From Candidatus Aenigmatarchaeota archaeon (GTDB taxonomy: Archaea > EX4484-52 > B79-G9), in contig JAGLMX010000015.1 of NCBI GenBank assembly GCA_023139785.1, positions 1 through 8,815 of the forward strand: 8,815 bases of DNA. Direction: 5' to 3'. Each line of letters starts with the position of its first letter. The first letter of the stretch is position 1. Shown here one piece after another: positions 1 through 5,470 of the stretch. The notes under the pieces were generated by a model that saw nothing but the letters and a program-made list of their open reading frames with translations, made no database searches and was not told the origin of the DNA. The position numbers and the translations under genes are program-made.

Positions 1-725
1 GCAAGTGCCTGCTCGCTTGTACCGACCAAAAAGAGCCTTTCATTTTCATCATTATTCTCGATCTTGTAGATATCTTCCTCACCGGTAGGCAGAAACCCCG
101 CCCCCTGCATCACGCGCTCGCGGAGTATCATTGGTGGTATGGTGAGAGTAAACCCCTCTTTTGCAAGGATATCAAGTGCGTATTGCACCAGGGCAAACTC
201 AAGGCGAACAGCATCATTTTTTAGGTAATAAAACCGTGCTCCTGCGACCTTTGCAGCGCGCTCTATATCGAAGAGGTCGAGCGCCTCTCCAATATCAATG
301 TGATCTTTTGGCTTGAAGTCCAACTCAGGAATTTTGCCCCATTTTCGTATTTCCTTATTATCATCCTCGTCTTTGCCCGTCGGGACACTTTCATGAAGCA
401 TGTTCGGCAGCTGTAGCATGAGTAAATCAAGCGCATCTCTCACATTTTCTGTGTTTTTTTCAGCATCCTCAATCTCTGAAGCGGCTTTGCGCATAGCGTT
501 TATCTCTTTGTCAGCGTTATTTCCCTCTTTTTTCAGTTTTGCAACGCTTGCGCCTATATCATTCCTCTTTTTCCTTAGTTCGTCAGTCTTTTTCTGAAGT
601 GTACGCCATTTTTTGTCTTTTTCAACGACGCCATCAAGAATTTTAAGATATTCCGCATTATTGCGTCTCTTAAGATTCTTCTGAACCTCTTCAAGGTGTT
701 CTCGTATCAGCTTTATGTCAATCAT
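1..725 (-). CDS. serS: Seryl-tRNA synthetase, N-terminal part (cut by left edge)
   Basis: This class II synthetase charges tRNA-Ser with serine in the cytoplasm. The first 241 codons are in the window; the rest, with motif 3 and the end of the catalytic domain, lies beyond the left edge. Residues 1-110 start with MIDIKLIREH, the typical SerRS opening, and form the charged antiparallel coiled-coil arm that binds the tRNA-Ser variable arm. The catalytic fold follows: GARFYYL at about 162-168, the motif 1 strand at FTLTIPPMI (192-200), and then GTSEQAL, whose TSE segment belongs to the serine/ATP pocket. The ATG at 725 is chosen because it gives the family N-terminus and lies about 29 bases from a TATA box, which implies a leaderless mRNA. 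It is divergent from the gene at 784. The identification is firm. What is inferred is only that the missing part is intact. Confidence 0.96.
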   Translation of the reverse strand, partial: MIDIKLIREHLEEVQKNLKRRNNAEYLKILDGVVEKDKKWRTLQKKTDELRKKRNDIGASVAKLKKEGNNADKEINAMRKAASEIEDAEKNTENVRDALDLLMLQLPNMLHESVPTGKDEDDNKEIRKWGKIPELDFKPKDHIDIGEALDLFDIERAAKVAGARFYYLKNDAVRLEFALVQYALDILAKEGFTLTIPPMILRERVMQGAGFLPTGEEDIYKIENNDENERLFLVGTSEQAL

Positions 726-748
726 ATAACTCTATATGCCGTGCAGAG

Positions 749-759
749 ATTTATATTTT
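749..759. promoter_or_regulatory. Shared TATA box of the divergent serS / winged-helix gene pair
   Basis: The plus strand reads ATTTATATTTT and the minus strand AAAATATAAAT, so both strands offer an archaeal TATA box. Its ATAT core centres on 754.5. The serS start (725, minus) and the plus-strand gene start (784) are each 29.5 bases away, the distance expected for leaderless transcription. The minus-strand upstream flank (GAAGAAAA) is purine-rich like a BRE; the plus-strand flank (GCAGAG) is a weaker match. Confidence 0.75.
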
Positions 760-783
760 CTTCTGTAACTGTCGTCGGTACAC

Positions 784-1599
784 ATGCCACGCAGCTTTTT
801 TGAGCGATTTTTCCCTGGATTTGTAACAAAGGACGACCTAAAGGCGTCTCAAATAGCCTCATCTGGCGAAATTTCGGCACTTAGGCAGTCAATTCTTAAT
901 GAACAGGGACATGTTGACAAAAATCTTCACATTTTAGCCGCAAAACTGGGCGAAATCGAAGGAAAACTTGATTCTTTTTCTATGAAAAGCACACCACCGG
1001 CACAGACCCGGACTTTTGAGACACTCACGCGTCTTACTGTCCAAAACTACGAGGATCTAAAGAAAGAGCGCGAAAGAACCGCAGAAGTTGAAAAAAAGCT
1101 TTCAATAGTCTTGTCCTGCCTGGAGACGGGCTCAACTAAACTAAACTCAACTCAACTGACTCAACTAAACTCAGTAAACTCAACTAAACTCAACCAAAAT
1201 CAACTAAACTCAACTATTGTTGAAAACAAAGCCATGACTCTGGTGACAAGCCATGACAATTCGTTTGAGGGTCATGAGGGCACAGTCATGCCCGAATTCA
1301 TCGCGAGCACAAAGTTAAAATTGACTCAAGGGCACTATTCCGTCCTTTTTGTATTGTACAACATCCAGGCAGATGCCCCCGAAAGGGCTGTTTCAATAAG
1401 GACAATTGTAAAAGAGATATATGGGCCAAAAGCAGGGCATTCAAAAGAGTCTTTTTTATCAAGAGTCATAAGAGAACTTGCTAAAAACGAGCTTGTTGTT
1501 AAGGGCCCTAGAGGCAGGACAACGCGCGTATATATGTCTAAAGAAGGAATCGCGTTTTCTGAAACGCACATATTGAGTCGGAAAGCGGTTCAGGAATAG
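784..1599 (+). CDS. Uncharacterised coiled-coil / winged-helix protein with pentamer-encoded linker
   Basis: I do not recognise this 271-residue protein. Three regions are visible. Residues about 28-112 are charged and heptad-like, consistent with a coiled coil. Residues 116-147 are a polar linker rich in Ser, Thr, Leu, Asn, Gln and Lys (STKLNS, STQLTQLNS, STKLNQNQLNS), encoded by a degenerate pentanucleotide array. Residues about 180-255 look like a winged helix-turn-helix: a helix around GHYSVLFVLYNI, a second around SIRTIVKEIYG, a recognition-type helix SFLSRVIRELAKNELV, then a basic wing PRGRTTRVY. There is no signal peptide or membrane segment. The ATG at 784 is supported by the TATA box 29.5 bases upstream. 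A DNA-binding regulator or a replication/partition-type DNA binder are both possible; neither is shown. The other two frames contain stops in the array, so a one-unit change would remove the winged helix. Confidence 0.85.
   Translation: MPRSFFERFFPGFVTKDDLKASQIASSGEISALRQSILNEQGHVDKNLHILAAKLGEIEGKLDSFSMKSTPPAQTRTFETLTRLTVQNYEDLKKERERTAEVEKKLSIVLSCLETGSTKLNSTQLTQLNSVNSTKLNQNQLNSTIVENKAMTLVTSHDNSFEGHEGTVMPEFIASTKLKLTQGHYSVLFVLYNIQADAPERAVSIRTIVKEIYGPKAGHSKESFLSRVIRELAKNELVVKGPRGRTTRVYMSKEGIAFSETHILSRKAVQE
1131..1218 (+). repeat. Degenerate pentanucleotide array (CTCAA/CTAAA), about 18 units
   Basis: From 1131 the sequence divides into units of CTCAA, CTAAA and one-base variants (CTCAG, CCAAA, ATCAA, CTATT). 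Sixteen units are five bases long and two are four bases long (CTGA at 1156, TAAA at 1175). The plus strand has only two G residues in this stretch. The array lies wholly inside the coding region and encodes the Ser/Thr/Asn/Gln/Leu linker. Because the period is five, the encoded motif repeats every five residues (STKLN-like). The divergence between units suggests an old array, or one kept by selection, not a fresh expansion. Confidence 0.9.
1231..1292. repeat. Cluster of four CATGAC/GTCATG hexamers
   Basis: CATGAC occurs on the plus strand at 1233-1238 and 1252-1257, both times as GCCATGAC. Its reverse complement GTCATG occurs at 1271-1276 and 1285-1290. The first three copies are each 19 bases apart and the fourth 14 further on. 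The copies fall in different codon frames (Ala-Met-Thr, Ser-His-Asp, Gly-His-Glu, Thr-Val-Met), so no protein repeat explains them. The cluster follows the pentamer array directly. Confidence 0.6.
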
Positions 1600-1605
1600 A
1601 TATTC

Positions 1606-1615
1606 TTGTTTTTTT
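1606..1615 (+). terminator. T-tract terminator after the winged-helix gene
   Basis: A TTGTTTTTTT run begins 7 bases after the stop codon at 1597-1599. Archaeal RNA polymerase terminates at T-rich tracts without needing a hairpin, so this probably ends the plus-strand transcript before the convergent AbiEii gene. Confidence 0.5.
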
Positions 1616-1641
1616 GAGGAATTATTGGGCACACAGGTCGG

Positions 1642-2376
1642 CTAATCACCAAGCCCCGCAAGTTTTTCAAAAATAAAGTCTCGCACAACTTCAAACGGCG
1701 GCAGCTCTTCAAGAACAAATGGCCTCATTTCAGGAATCCACAGGTTTTCTGTTTCAGATATCTTTCTTTTGATTTCATCTAAATCAAGAGGCATTTCAAA
1801 CAAAGCAAGCTTATTTCGAACTAGTTCCTTCTTCGGTTCAACAAACCTCAAAAGGAAAAAAAGGTCATAGACATCGCGCACTTTATCGCGCGCAAGAATT
1901 GCGTGTATTTTTTCAGCAAGAATTTCCTGTAGTCCAAGCACCTTAAGCGAAAAGGGCATTAGGTCGACGTATGGTGGAACATAGTGCTTTACGTCGTGGC
2001 CAAAGACTCGGTTTTTTTTGAAAATGTCAACCCGTATTGTGGTGCCTTTTGTCAGGATTCCGGAAAAGGCTATTTTTGCAAGATACACATCTTTTGTTTC
2101 TCTTGTGTTTTTTATTGCCGCGCCCGTTTTTGTTGTAACCTCGCTTACAATACGGTGTACATCTGTATTTTCAAGTGATGAAAAATCAAGGTCCTCTGAA
2201 AATCGCGGCAGCCCATACAGTTTGTAAAGGGCCGTTCCTCCCTTGAACACAAGCTTGTTGGTTTTTTTGTATGTATGAAAAAGAAAAAGATCCTGAAAGT
2301 AGTCCTTTTCAATGTGCTCTTTGTTTGTCAGGCCCTTTTTCTTCGCAACAGCCATAAGCATTTCTTTTGAAATCAT
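1642..2376 (-). CDS. AbiEii-family nucleotidyltransferase (toxin of AbiE type IV TA module)
   Basis: This 244-residue protein belongs to the AbiEii/AbiGii nucleotidyltransferase family, the toxin half of AbiE abortive-infection and toxin-antitoxin systems. Characterised relatives (the MenT proteins) transfer nucleotides to tRNA 3' ends; whether this one does is inference. Counting from the chosen start, KGGTALYKLYG (45-55) followed by RFSEDLDF (58-65) gives the polymerase-beta-type GG...DxD signature. VDIF supplies a third acidic residue near 117. RDKVRDVYDLFFLL (163-176) matches the conserved C-terminal family signature. All key residues are present, so it looks active. The ATG at 2376 is preferred over an in-frame ATG at 2391: it overlaps the AbiEi stop as ATGA and has a Shine-Dalgarno-like GGGGGCTGAT at 2380-2389. 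It is co-transcribed with, and translationally coupled to, the antitoxin-like gene. Confidence 0.92.
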   Translation of the reverse strand: MISKEMLMAVAKKKGLTNKEHIEKDYFQDLFLFHTYKKTNKLVFKGGTALYKLYGLPRFSEDLDFSSLENTDVHRIVSEVTTKTGAAIKNTRETKDVYLAKIAFSGILTKGTTIRVDIFKKNRVFGHDVKHYVPPYVDLMPFSLKVLGLQEILAEKIHAILARDKVRDVYDLFFLLRFVEPKKELVRNKLALFEMPLDLDEIKRKISETENLWIPEMRPFVLEELPPFEVVRDFIFEKLAGLGD

Positions 2377-3038
2377 AGAATCAGCCCCCATTTCTTGTTT
2401 TTCTCTGTTTTATTTTTGGCAAGCGGGTCAAGAAAAATGTATTTTTTGTTCAAAAGCCCCCTAAGCTCCGGAAAAACATTATGCCCGCGTGATTCAAGAA
2501 TATACCCCATTCTTTTAGCTATGCTGCTTTTTTTGATTTTTTTGATGTATGCCAGCATGCGCGTAACATCGATTTCATTAAATGCATCCTCGATTGCAGC
2601 AAGCGGGGTGTGCCCAACAGAATCTATAATGGCTTTTTCAGGGCTTGCGACATGGATTTTGAACCCAAGGTAGTCTTCTGTTTCAAAGCCAAAGAACTGT
2701 TTTGTGTGGTGAAACGTTATTTTTTCAATAAATGAGTATTTTCTTGTTATCTTAGAGGTCATGCAGAATATTTCGTGTGGCAACTGTGTTGTCATCTGGT
2801 GATACGAAAGCGCGGAGGCACCGGAAATGTAGCTTGGGCGGCAAATGTATGTTGCGATAAGAAAGGCATCTTTGTGGCGGGTGTAAAGGTCTTTTTTCAC
2901 CCGCATTATTTTTTTTCTTTCAACAAGGCGTCTGATGACCTTTTTTGCATAGTCTCTATTCGGGACGATTTGGGACACATCTGATAGAGAAAATACAGGC
3001 ACTTTTGCAAATTTTTCCAGAATTTCTTCATTATACAT
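2373..3038 (-). CDS. AbiEi-type antitoxin / winged-helix transcriptional regulator
   Basis: This 221-residue protein resembles AbiEi (COG5340-type), the antitoxin and autorepressor of AbiE systems. An N-terminal winged helix spans about residues 3-55: VFSLSDVSQIV is followed by DYAKKVIRRLVERKKIMRV and a basic LYTRHK wing. The family core follows, with YISGASALSYHQMTTQ (70-85), PHEIFCMTS (87-95), the FHHTKQFFGFE strand (109-119) and HVASPEKAIIDS (129-140), the usual AbiEi landmark. The ATG at 3038 is chosen over an in-frame TTG at 3128 because a TATA box is centred 27.5 bases upstream and the longer reading adds a non-family N-terminus. It precedes the AbiEii gene with a 4-base ATGA overlap. 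By family precedent it should repress its own promoter and neutralise AbiEii, probably indirectly. A 20-bp inverted repeat over its TATA box fits autoregulation. Confidence 0.88.
   Translation of the reverse strand: MYNEEILEKFAKVPVFSLSDVSQIVPNRDYAKKVIRRLVERKKIMRVKKDLYTRHKDAFLIATYICRPSYISGASALSYHQMTTQLPHEIFCMTSKITRKYSFIEKITFHHTKQFFGFETEDYLGFKIHVASPEKAIIDSVGHTPLAAIEDAFNEIDVTRMLAYIKKIKKSSIAKRMGYILESRGHNVFPELRGLLNKKYIFLDPLAKNKTEKNKKWGLIL
2380..2389 (-). promoter_or_regulatory. Ribosome binding site for the AbiEii gene
   Basis: On the minus strand GGGGGCTGAT closely resembles the archaeal Shine-Dalgarno GGAGGTGAT. Its G-run ends 8 bases before the ATG at 2376. The upstream ATG at 2391 has no such site, so this decides the start. 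It fits an internal operon gene, in contrast to the leaderless first genes nearby. Confidence 0.6.
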
Positions 3039-3057
3039 AATACTTCTATTTAACGTA

Positions 3058-3077
3058 AGTATATATAAAGATATACT
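3058..3077 (-). promoter_or_regulatory. TATA box inside a candidate AbiEi operator
   Basis: AGTATAT (3058-3064) and ATATACT (3071-3077) are perfect 7-base inverted arms around a 6-base spacer. The minus-strand TATA box TTTATATA (3062-3069) lies inside the structure, 27.5 bases from the AbiEi ATG. A further TTAAC (3050-3054) and GTTAA (3082-3086) pair lies nearly symmetrically outside. A repressor here would block TBP binding directly. Confidence 0.65.
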
Positions 3078-3231
3078 ATCTGTTAACAAAAGTTCTTTTG
3101 TGTATTTTGCACCACACGTAGTGCACAAATCAACGTATTTGTTCTATAACTTTTCAGAGCATTGTCAAACATAATGGACAAAATACGTAAATAGTGTCCC
3201 TTTGAATACGCGGCTCTCTGGAAATGACTGT

Positions 3232-3259
3232 TCACGCAATCAGCGCGTGACAATCACGC
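3232..3259. other. Mutually exclusive hairpin arms downstream of the MNT gene
   Basis: TCACGC (3232-3237), GCGTGA (3245-3250) and TCACGC (3254-3259) let the middle arm pair with either neighbour. The right-hand pairing has a 3-base CAA loop and the left-hand pairing a 7-base loop. The structure lies 4 bases beyond the nucleotidyltransferase stop codon, so it could end or protect that transcript. The T-rich tail of a bacterial intrinsic terminator is absent. The rest of 3078-3262 holds no gene that I can support. Confidence 0.4.
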
Positions 3260-3262
3260 CAT

Positions 3263-3898
3263 TTATTCATCTCGCACCCAAATTTCATGGATTTTTGCAG
3301 GGACTTTGTTTTTCTTGAATAACTCAAAGAATTCGTTTGTTTTTGCGGACGGTACAAATATGCTATTCTTTGAGGCGCGAAAACCCCCTGAAAGTTCAAC
3401 TAGGCCTTTTTTAATGTATTTTTTTTCACCTTTTATTGTCGTGTACCCGAAAAGATGGCGCAAGACAAAAACTTTTTTTGCAGGGGAAGCGCGCGAGATG
3501 TCATAGGTGAATAGGGCTCTTTGCAAAAGCCCTTTTGGTAGCACTTCATAGGATCCAAAAAGCGTTACGCCATAACTTATGATTTCGTGGCGAAGCGCGT
3601 CCCACACACTGTCTGAAAGCCGTCCTGAAATGGGTCTTATCGGGTGATTTATTTTTCGCGGCCACCAACGCTTTTGAGCGATATCATCAAATTCATAAAC
3701 TGATTTCTCAAGAATCTTTTCTGATTTTTTTGTGTCTGAAACATCGAAAAAAATGTCAATGTCGCTTTCAGCCCGCATATTGCCACGCGCAGCAGAGCCG
3801 AAAAGAATTATTTTTTCGGCACGAATGCCTTTGTCAAATGCAACAGACAAAAAATCGTAAACATAGGAGAGAATTTTTTTTTCAGCCACTTGAAACAC
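3263..3898 (-). CDS. MNT-type nucleotidyltransferase with C-terminal extension
   Basis: The N-terminal half of this 211-residue protein is a minimal nucleotidyltransferase (polymerase-beta fold). KIILFGSAARG (29-39) and SDIDIFFDV (45-53) give the GS...DxD motif with catalytic Asp46 and Asp48. In MntA/HepT modules such an enzyme is the antitoxin and adenylylates its HEPN partner; that role is inferred here from the neighbour. Minimal MNT proteins are about 100 residues, so residues about 105-211 are an extension. It contains RHLFGYTTIKGEKKY, a KKGLVELSGGFRA segment and a terminal IHEIWV, and I cannot assign it firmly; it may bind RNA or a partner. The start is GTG at 3898, overlapping the HEPN-like gene by 17 bases. 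A GTG at 3889 preceded by GGGTG is an alternative. Coding with the HEPN-like gene as one operon is likely. Confidence 0.82.
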   Translation of the reverse strand: MFQVAEKKILSYVYDFLSVAFDKGIRAEKIILFGSAARGNMRAESDIDIFFDVSDTKKSEKILEKSVYEFDDIAQKRWWPRKINHPIRPISGRLSDSVWDALRHEIISYGVTLFGSYEVLPKGLLQRALFTYDISRASPAKKVFVLRHLFGYTTIKGEKKYIKKGLVELSGGFRASKNSIFVPSAKTNEFFELFKKNKVPAKIHEIWVRDE

Positions 3899-4289
3899 CC
3901 ATATTTTTTTCTAGAAGTTCCTTTATTTTGTAGAAATTTTCAATTGCAGACAGGACTATTTTTTCATCTTTCTGCCTGCCGTAGCAGAGCTTTTCCCTGA
4001 AGCCTTCCTGCTTAACAAGTAGCGTTAGAAGTGTTGTTTTTTCAGGCAGGTCTAAGTCAAAACGAAGTTCTGCCTGTTTTTGTGATGAAAAAAACAGGTG
4101 ATTTACATTAAATCCTTCGGAAATAAGCTTTTTTTTATGCAAAAGCGCTGCAAAAAGGTTTGTGGCGGCCTCAGAAGCTGCAAAGCCAACTATTTTCTGT
4201 GCCCGGACAGCATCATTTTTTCTGAGTTTTTCTTCTAATTCTTCTTCCAGAATTTTGGCAGTTTCAAGATGTTCTTTAATTGATGTCAT
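3882..4289 (-). CDS. HEPN-like helical protein, partner of the MNT nucleotidyltransferase
   Basis: This 135-residue, almost wholly helical protein is the first gene of a two-gene operon with an MNT nucleotidyltransferase, the standard HEPN/MNT arrangement. Helices run about 3-24, 27-53, 83-103 and 106-129. The pattern AASEAATNLFAALLHKKKL followed by FREKLCYGRQKDEKIVLSAIENFYKIKELL resembles HEPN proteins of the COG1895/COG2250 kind, whose last helices carry an R-x-x-A-D-Y-type motif; here it is R98-EKLC-Y103. The RX4-6H ribonuclease motif of toxic HEPN proteins is absent, so RNase activity is doubtful and a substrate- or nucleotidyltransferase-binding role is as likely. The ATG at 4289 is used instead of a TTG at 4310 because the TATA box is centred 27.5 bases upstream. 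The family call rests on pattern and context and is moderate. Confidence 0.7.
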   Translation of the reverse strand: MTSIKEHLETAKILEEELEEKLRKNDAVRAQKIVGFAASEAATNLFAALLHKKKLISEGFNVNHLFFSSQKQAELRFDLDLPEKTTLLTLLVKQEGFREKLCYGRQKDEKIVLSAIENFYKIKELLEKNMGVSSG

Positions 4290-4313
4290 GGTTCTTTTTT
4301 GTTTTTGCAAAAA

Positions 4314-4319
4314 TATATA
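4314..4319 (-). promoter_or_regulatory. TATA box of the HEPN/MNT operon
   Basis: TATATA on the minus strand, within AAGTATATATTTTT, is centred 27.5 bases upstream of the ATG at 4289, so the transcript should be leaderless. The nearer operator-like palindrome begins only 7 bases upstream of it. Confidence 0.65.
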
Positions 4320-4320
4320 C

Positions 4321-4360
4321 TTTTATGTAATAAATTACATATTTTATGTAATAAATTACA
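4321..4360. repeat. Tandem operator-like repeat upstream of the HEPN/MNT operon
   Basis: The 19-base sequence TTTTATGTAATAAATTACA occurs twice, perfectly, at 4321-4339 and 4342-4360. Each copy contains the palindrome TGTAAT-AA-ATTACA (4326-4339 and 4347-4360). The period is 21 bases, two turns of DNA, so two dimers would bind the same helix face. The pair abuts the TATA region of the HEPN/MNT operon and lies 34 bases beyond the tyrosyl-tRNA synthetase stop codon. This is the layout expected of a cooperative regulatory site. Confidence 0.75.
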
Positions 4361-4393
4361 CACCTGTTGCTTGAAAGCACACTATTTGACACT

Positions 4394-5470
4394 TTAGCGC
4401 GTAACCTTAAACCCATCAACAAGTTCTTTCAACTTTCGGGCCTTCGCGTTTTTCACAAAGTGCTCGCGAACAGGTTTTATCATCTCGTTTATAGCCTTTG
4501 CAACAGAGGATTTCAAATCCATTGGATGTATTTTTCCTTCAGAATATAGTTTTTCAAATTCACTATAATTTTTGACCTCAAGATTGCCCCCAAACTTTTC
4601 AGGGCGCACAATACTGAGTTTGCCGAACATCTCAAACACCATATATCGCGCGTATTCAATTATGGGGTTTTCCTCAACCTGTTTTTCAGGGCAGTATGCC
4701 TTTTTTATCTTGCGCGCGATGTCTTCCTCTGTATCGGTCATGAATATGGCTGAATCCGGGTTTGATTTAGACATCTTCATAGCGATTGCACGCTCAACCG
4801 TATCGCCTGCATTTTCAGGAGGGGCAGAAAGCCCCATAAGCATGTGATGATGTACCGCAACAGGTTTCCAGTAGCCGAGCTTTGGCCCGATTTCGCGCGC
4901 AAGGACATTGACCTTGCGCTGATCCATACCAAGCTGGGTTATGTCTGCTTTAAGATGAAATATGTCTGCTGCCTGCATACAGGGGTATAATATCTGCGCA
5001 GACGAGAGATTCTCCTTTTCGCCGCGTCCCATTATCTGGCCGCAGCGCACAACCCGGTTCAGTGTCGAATGCCTTGCAACCTGCATGACTTTTTTCCAGT
5101 ACTCCGTATCTTTTGCAAGATCGCTTGCCCACACAAATTCAACGTTTTTCGTGTCCATGCCGGATGCTTTCCAGATCTCAATCATATATTCCCCGACTTT
5201 TTGTATTTTGTCAAGATCCCCGCCCATCTTGTTGTTTGCCCATGCGTGCCAGTCAGCAACAAACATCGTGAATTTACAGCCTGCTTGAATCATCTTGTTT
5301 ACATTGATTGTACGAAGAACCCCTTGCGCGATATGCATTCGGCCTGACGGCTCAAAGCCGTCGTATGCCACAGGATGCTTCTTTTTCAAAAACAGCTCCC
5401 GAAGCTCGCCTTCAGTCAAAATCTCTTCCCCGACCTCTTTTACGAGCGCAATTTTCTCATCTAAATCCAT
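4394..5470 (-). CDS. tyrS: Tyrosyl-tRNA synthetase (archaeal/eukaryotic type)
   Basis: This class I synthetase charges tRNA-Tyr. Counting from the GTG at 5479 (add 3 to numbering from the ATG), YDGFEPSGRMHIAQG (39-53) holds the HIGH-equivalent HIAQG. ADWHAWANNKMGGDL (75-89) and YPCMQAADIF (165-174) form the tyrosine pocket. QLGMDQRKVNVLARE (182-196) is conserved in the archaeal/eukaryotic family, and KMSKS is at 235-239. Residues 260-335 (AYCPEKQVEENPI, RPEKFGGNLEV, HPMDLKSSVA) are the C-terminal anticodon-recognition region in the compact archaeal size. All catalytic motifs are intact. From memory, the wording is closest to plant-type eukaryotic TyrRS. The start is the ATG at 5470 or an in-frame GTG at 5479; the TATA spacing slightly favours a leaderless GTG. 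It is divergent from rtcA. Confidence 0.96.
   Translation of the reverse strand: MDLDEKIALVKEVGEEILTEGELRELFLKKKHPVAYDGFEPSGRMHIAQGVLRTINVNKMIQAGCKFTMFVADWHAWANNKMGGDLDKIQKVGEYMIEIWKASGMDTKNVEFVWASDLAKDTEYWKKVMQVARHSTLNRVVRCGQIMGRGEKENLSSAQILYPCMQAADIFHLKADITQLGMDQRKVNVLAREIGPKLGYWKPVAVHHHMLMGLSAPPENAGDTVERAIAMKMSKSNPDSAIFMTDTEEDIARKIKKAYCPEKQVEENPIIEYARYMVFEMFGKLSIVRPEKFGGNLEVKNYSEFEKLYSEGKIHPMDLKSSVAKAINEMIKPVREHFVKNAKARKLKELVDGFKVTR

Noticed and set aside
1131..1218. CRISPR array or telomere-like repeat
   Set aside because: Units are five bases with no spacers, and the array is read through in frame inside a protein gene.
3039..3128. 30-codon TTG-initiated extension of AbiEi, with two cysteines (CTTC) suggesting a metal site
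   Set aside because: The stretch contains the promoter and operator of the gene; the ATG at 3038 has correct TATA spacing, so the cysteines are probably not translated.
3129..3262. Possible small RNA or mobile-element end between the two modules (ACGTATTT/AAATACGT and GGACA/TGTCC inverted pairs)
   Set aside because: The pairs are short and widely spaced, do not nest into one stable fold, and no tRNA-like or terminal-repeat signature is present.
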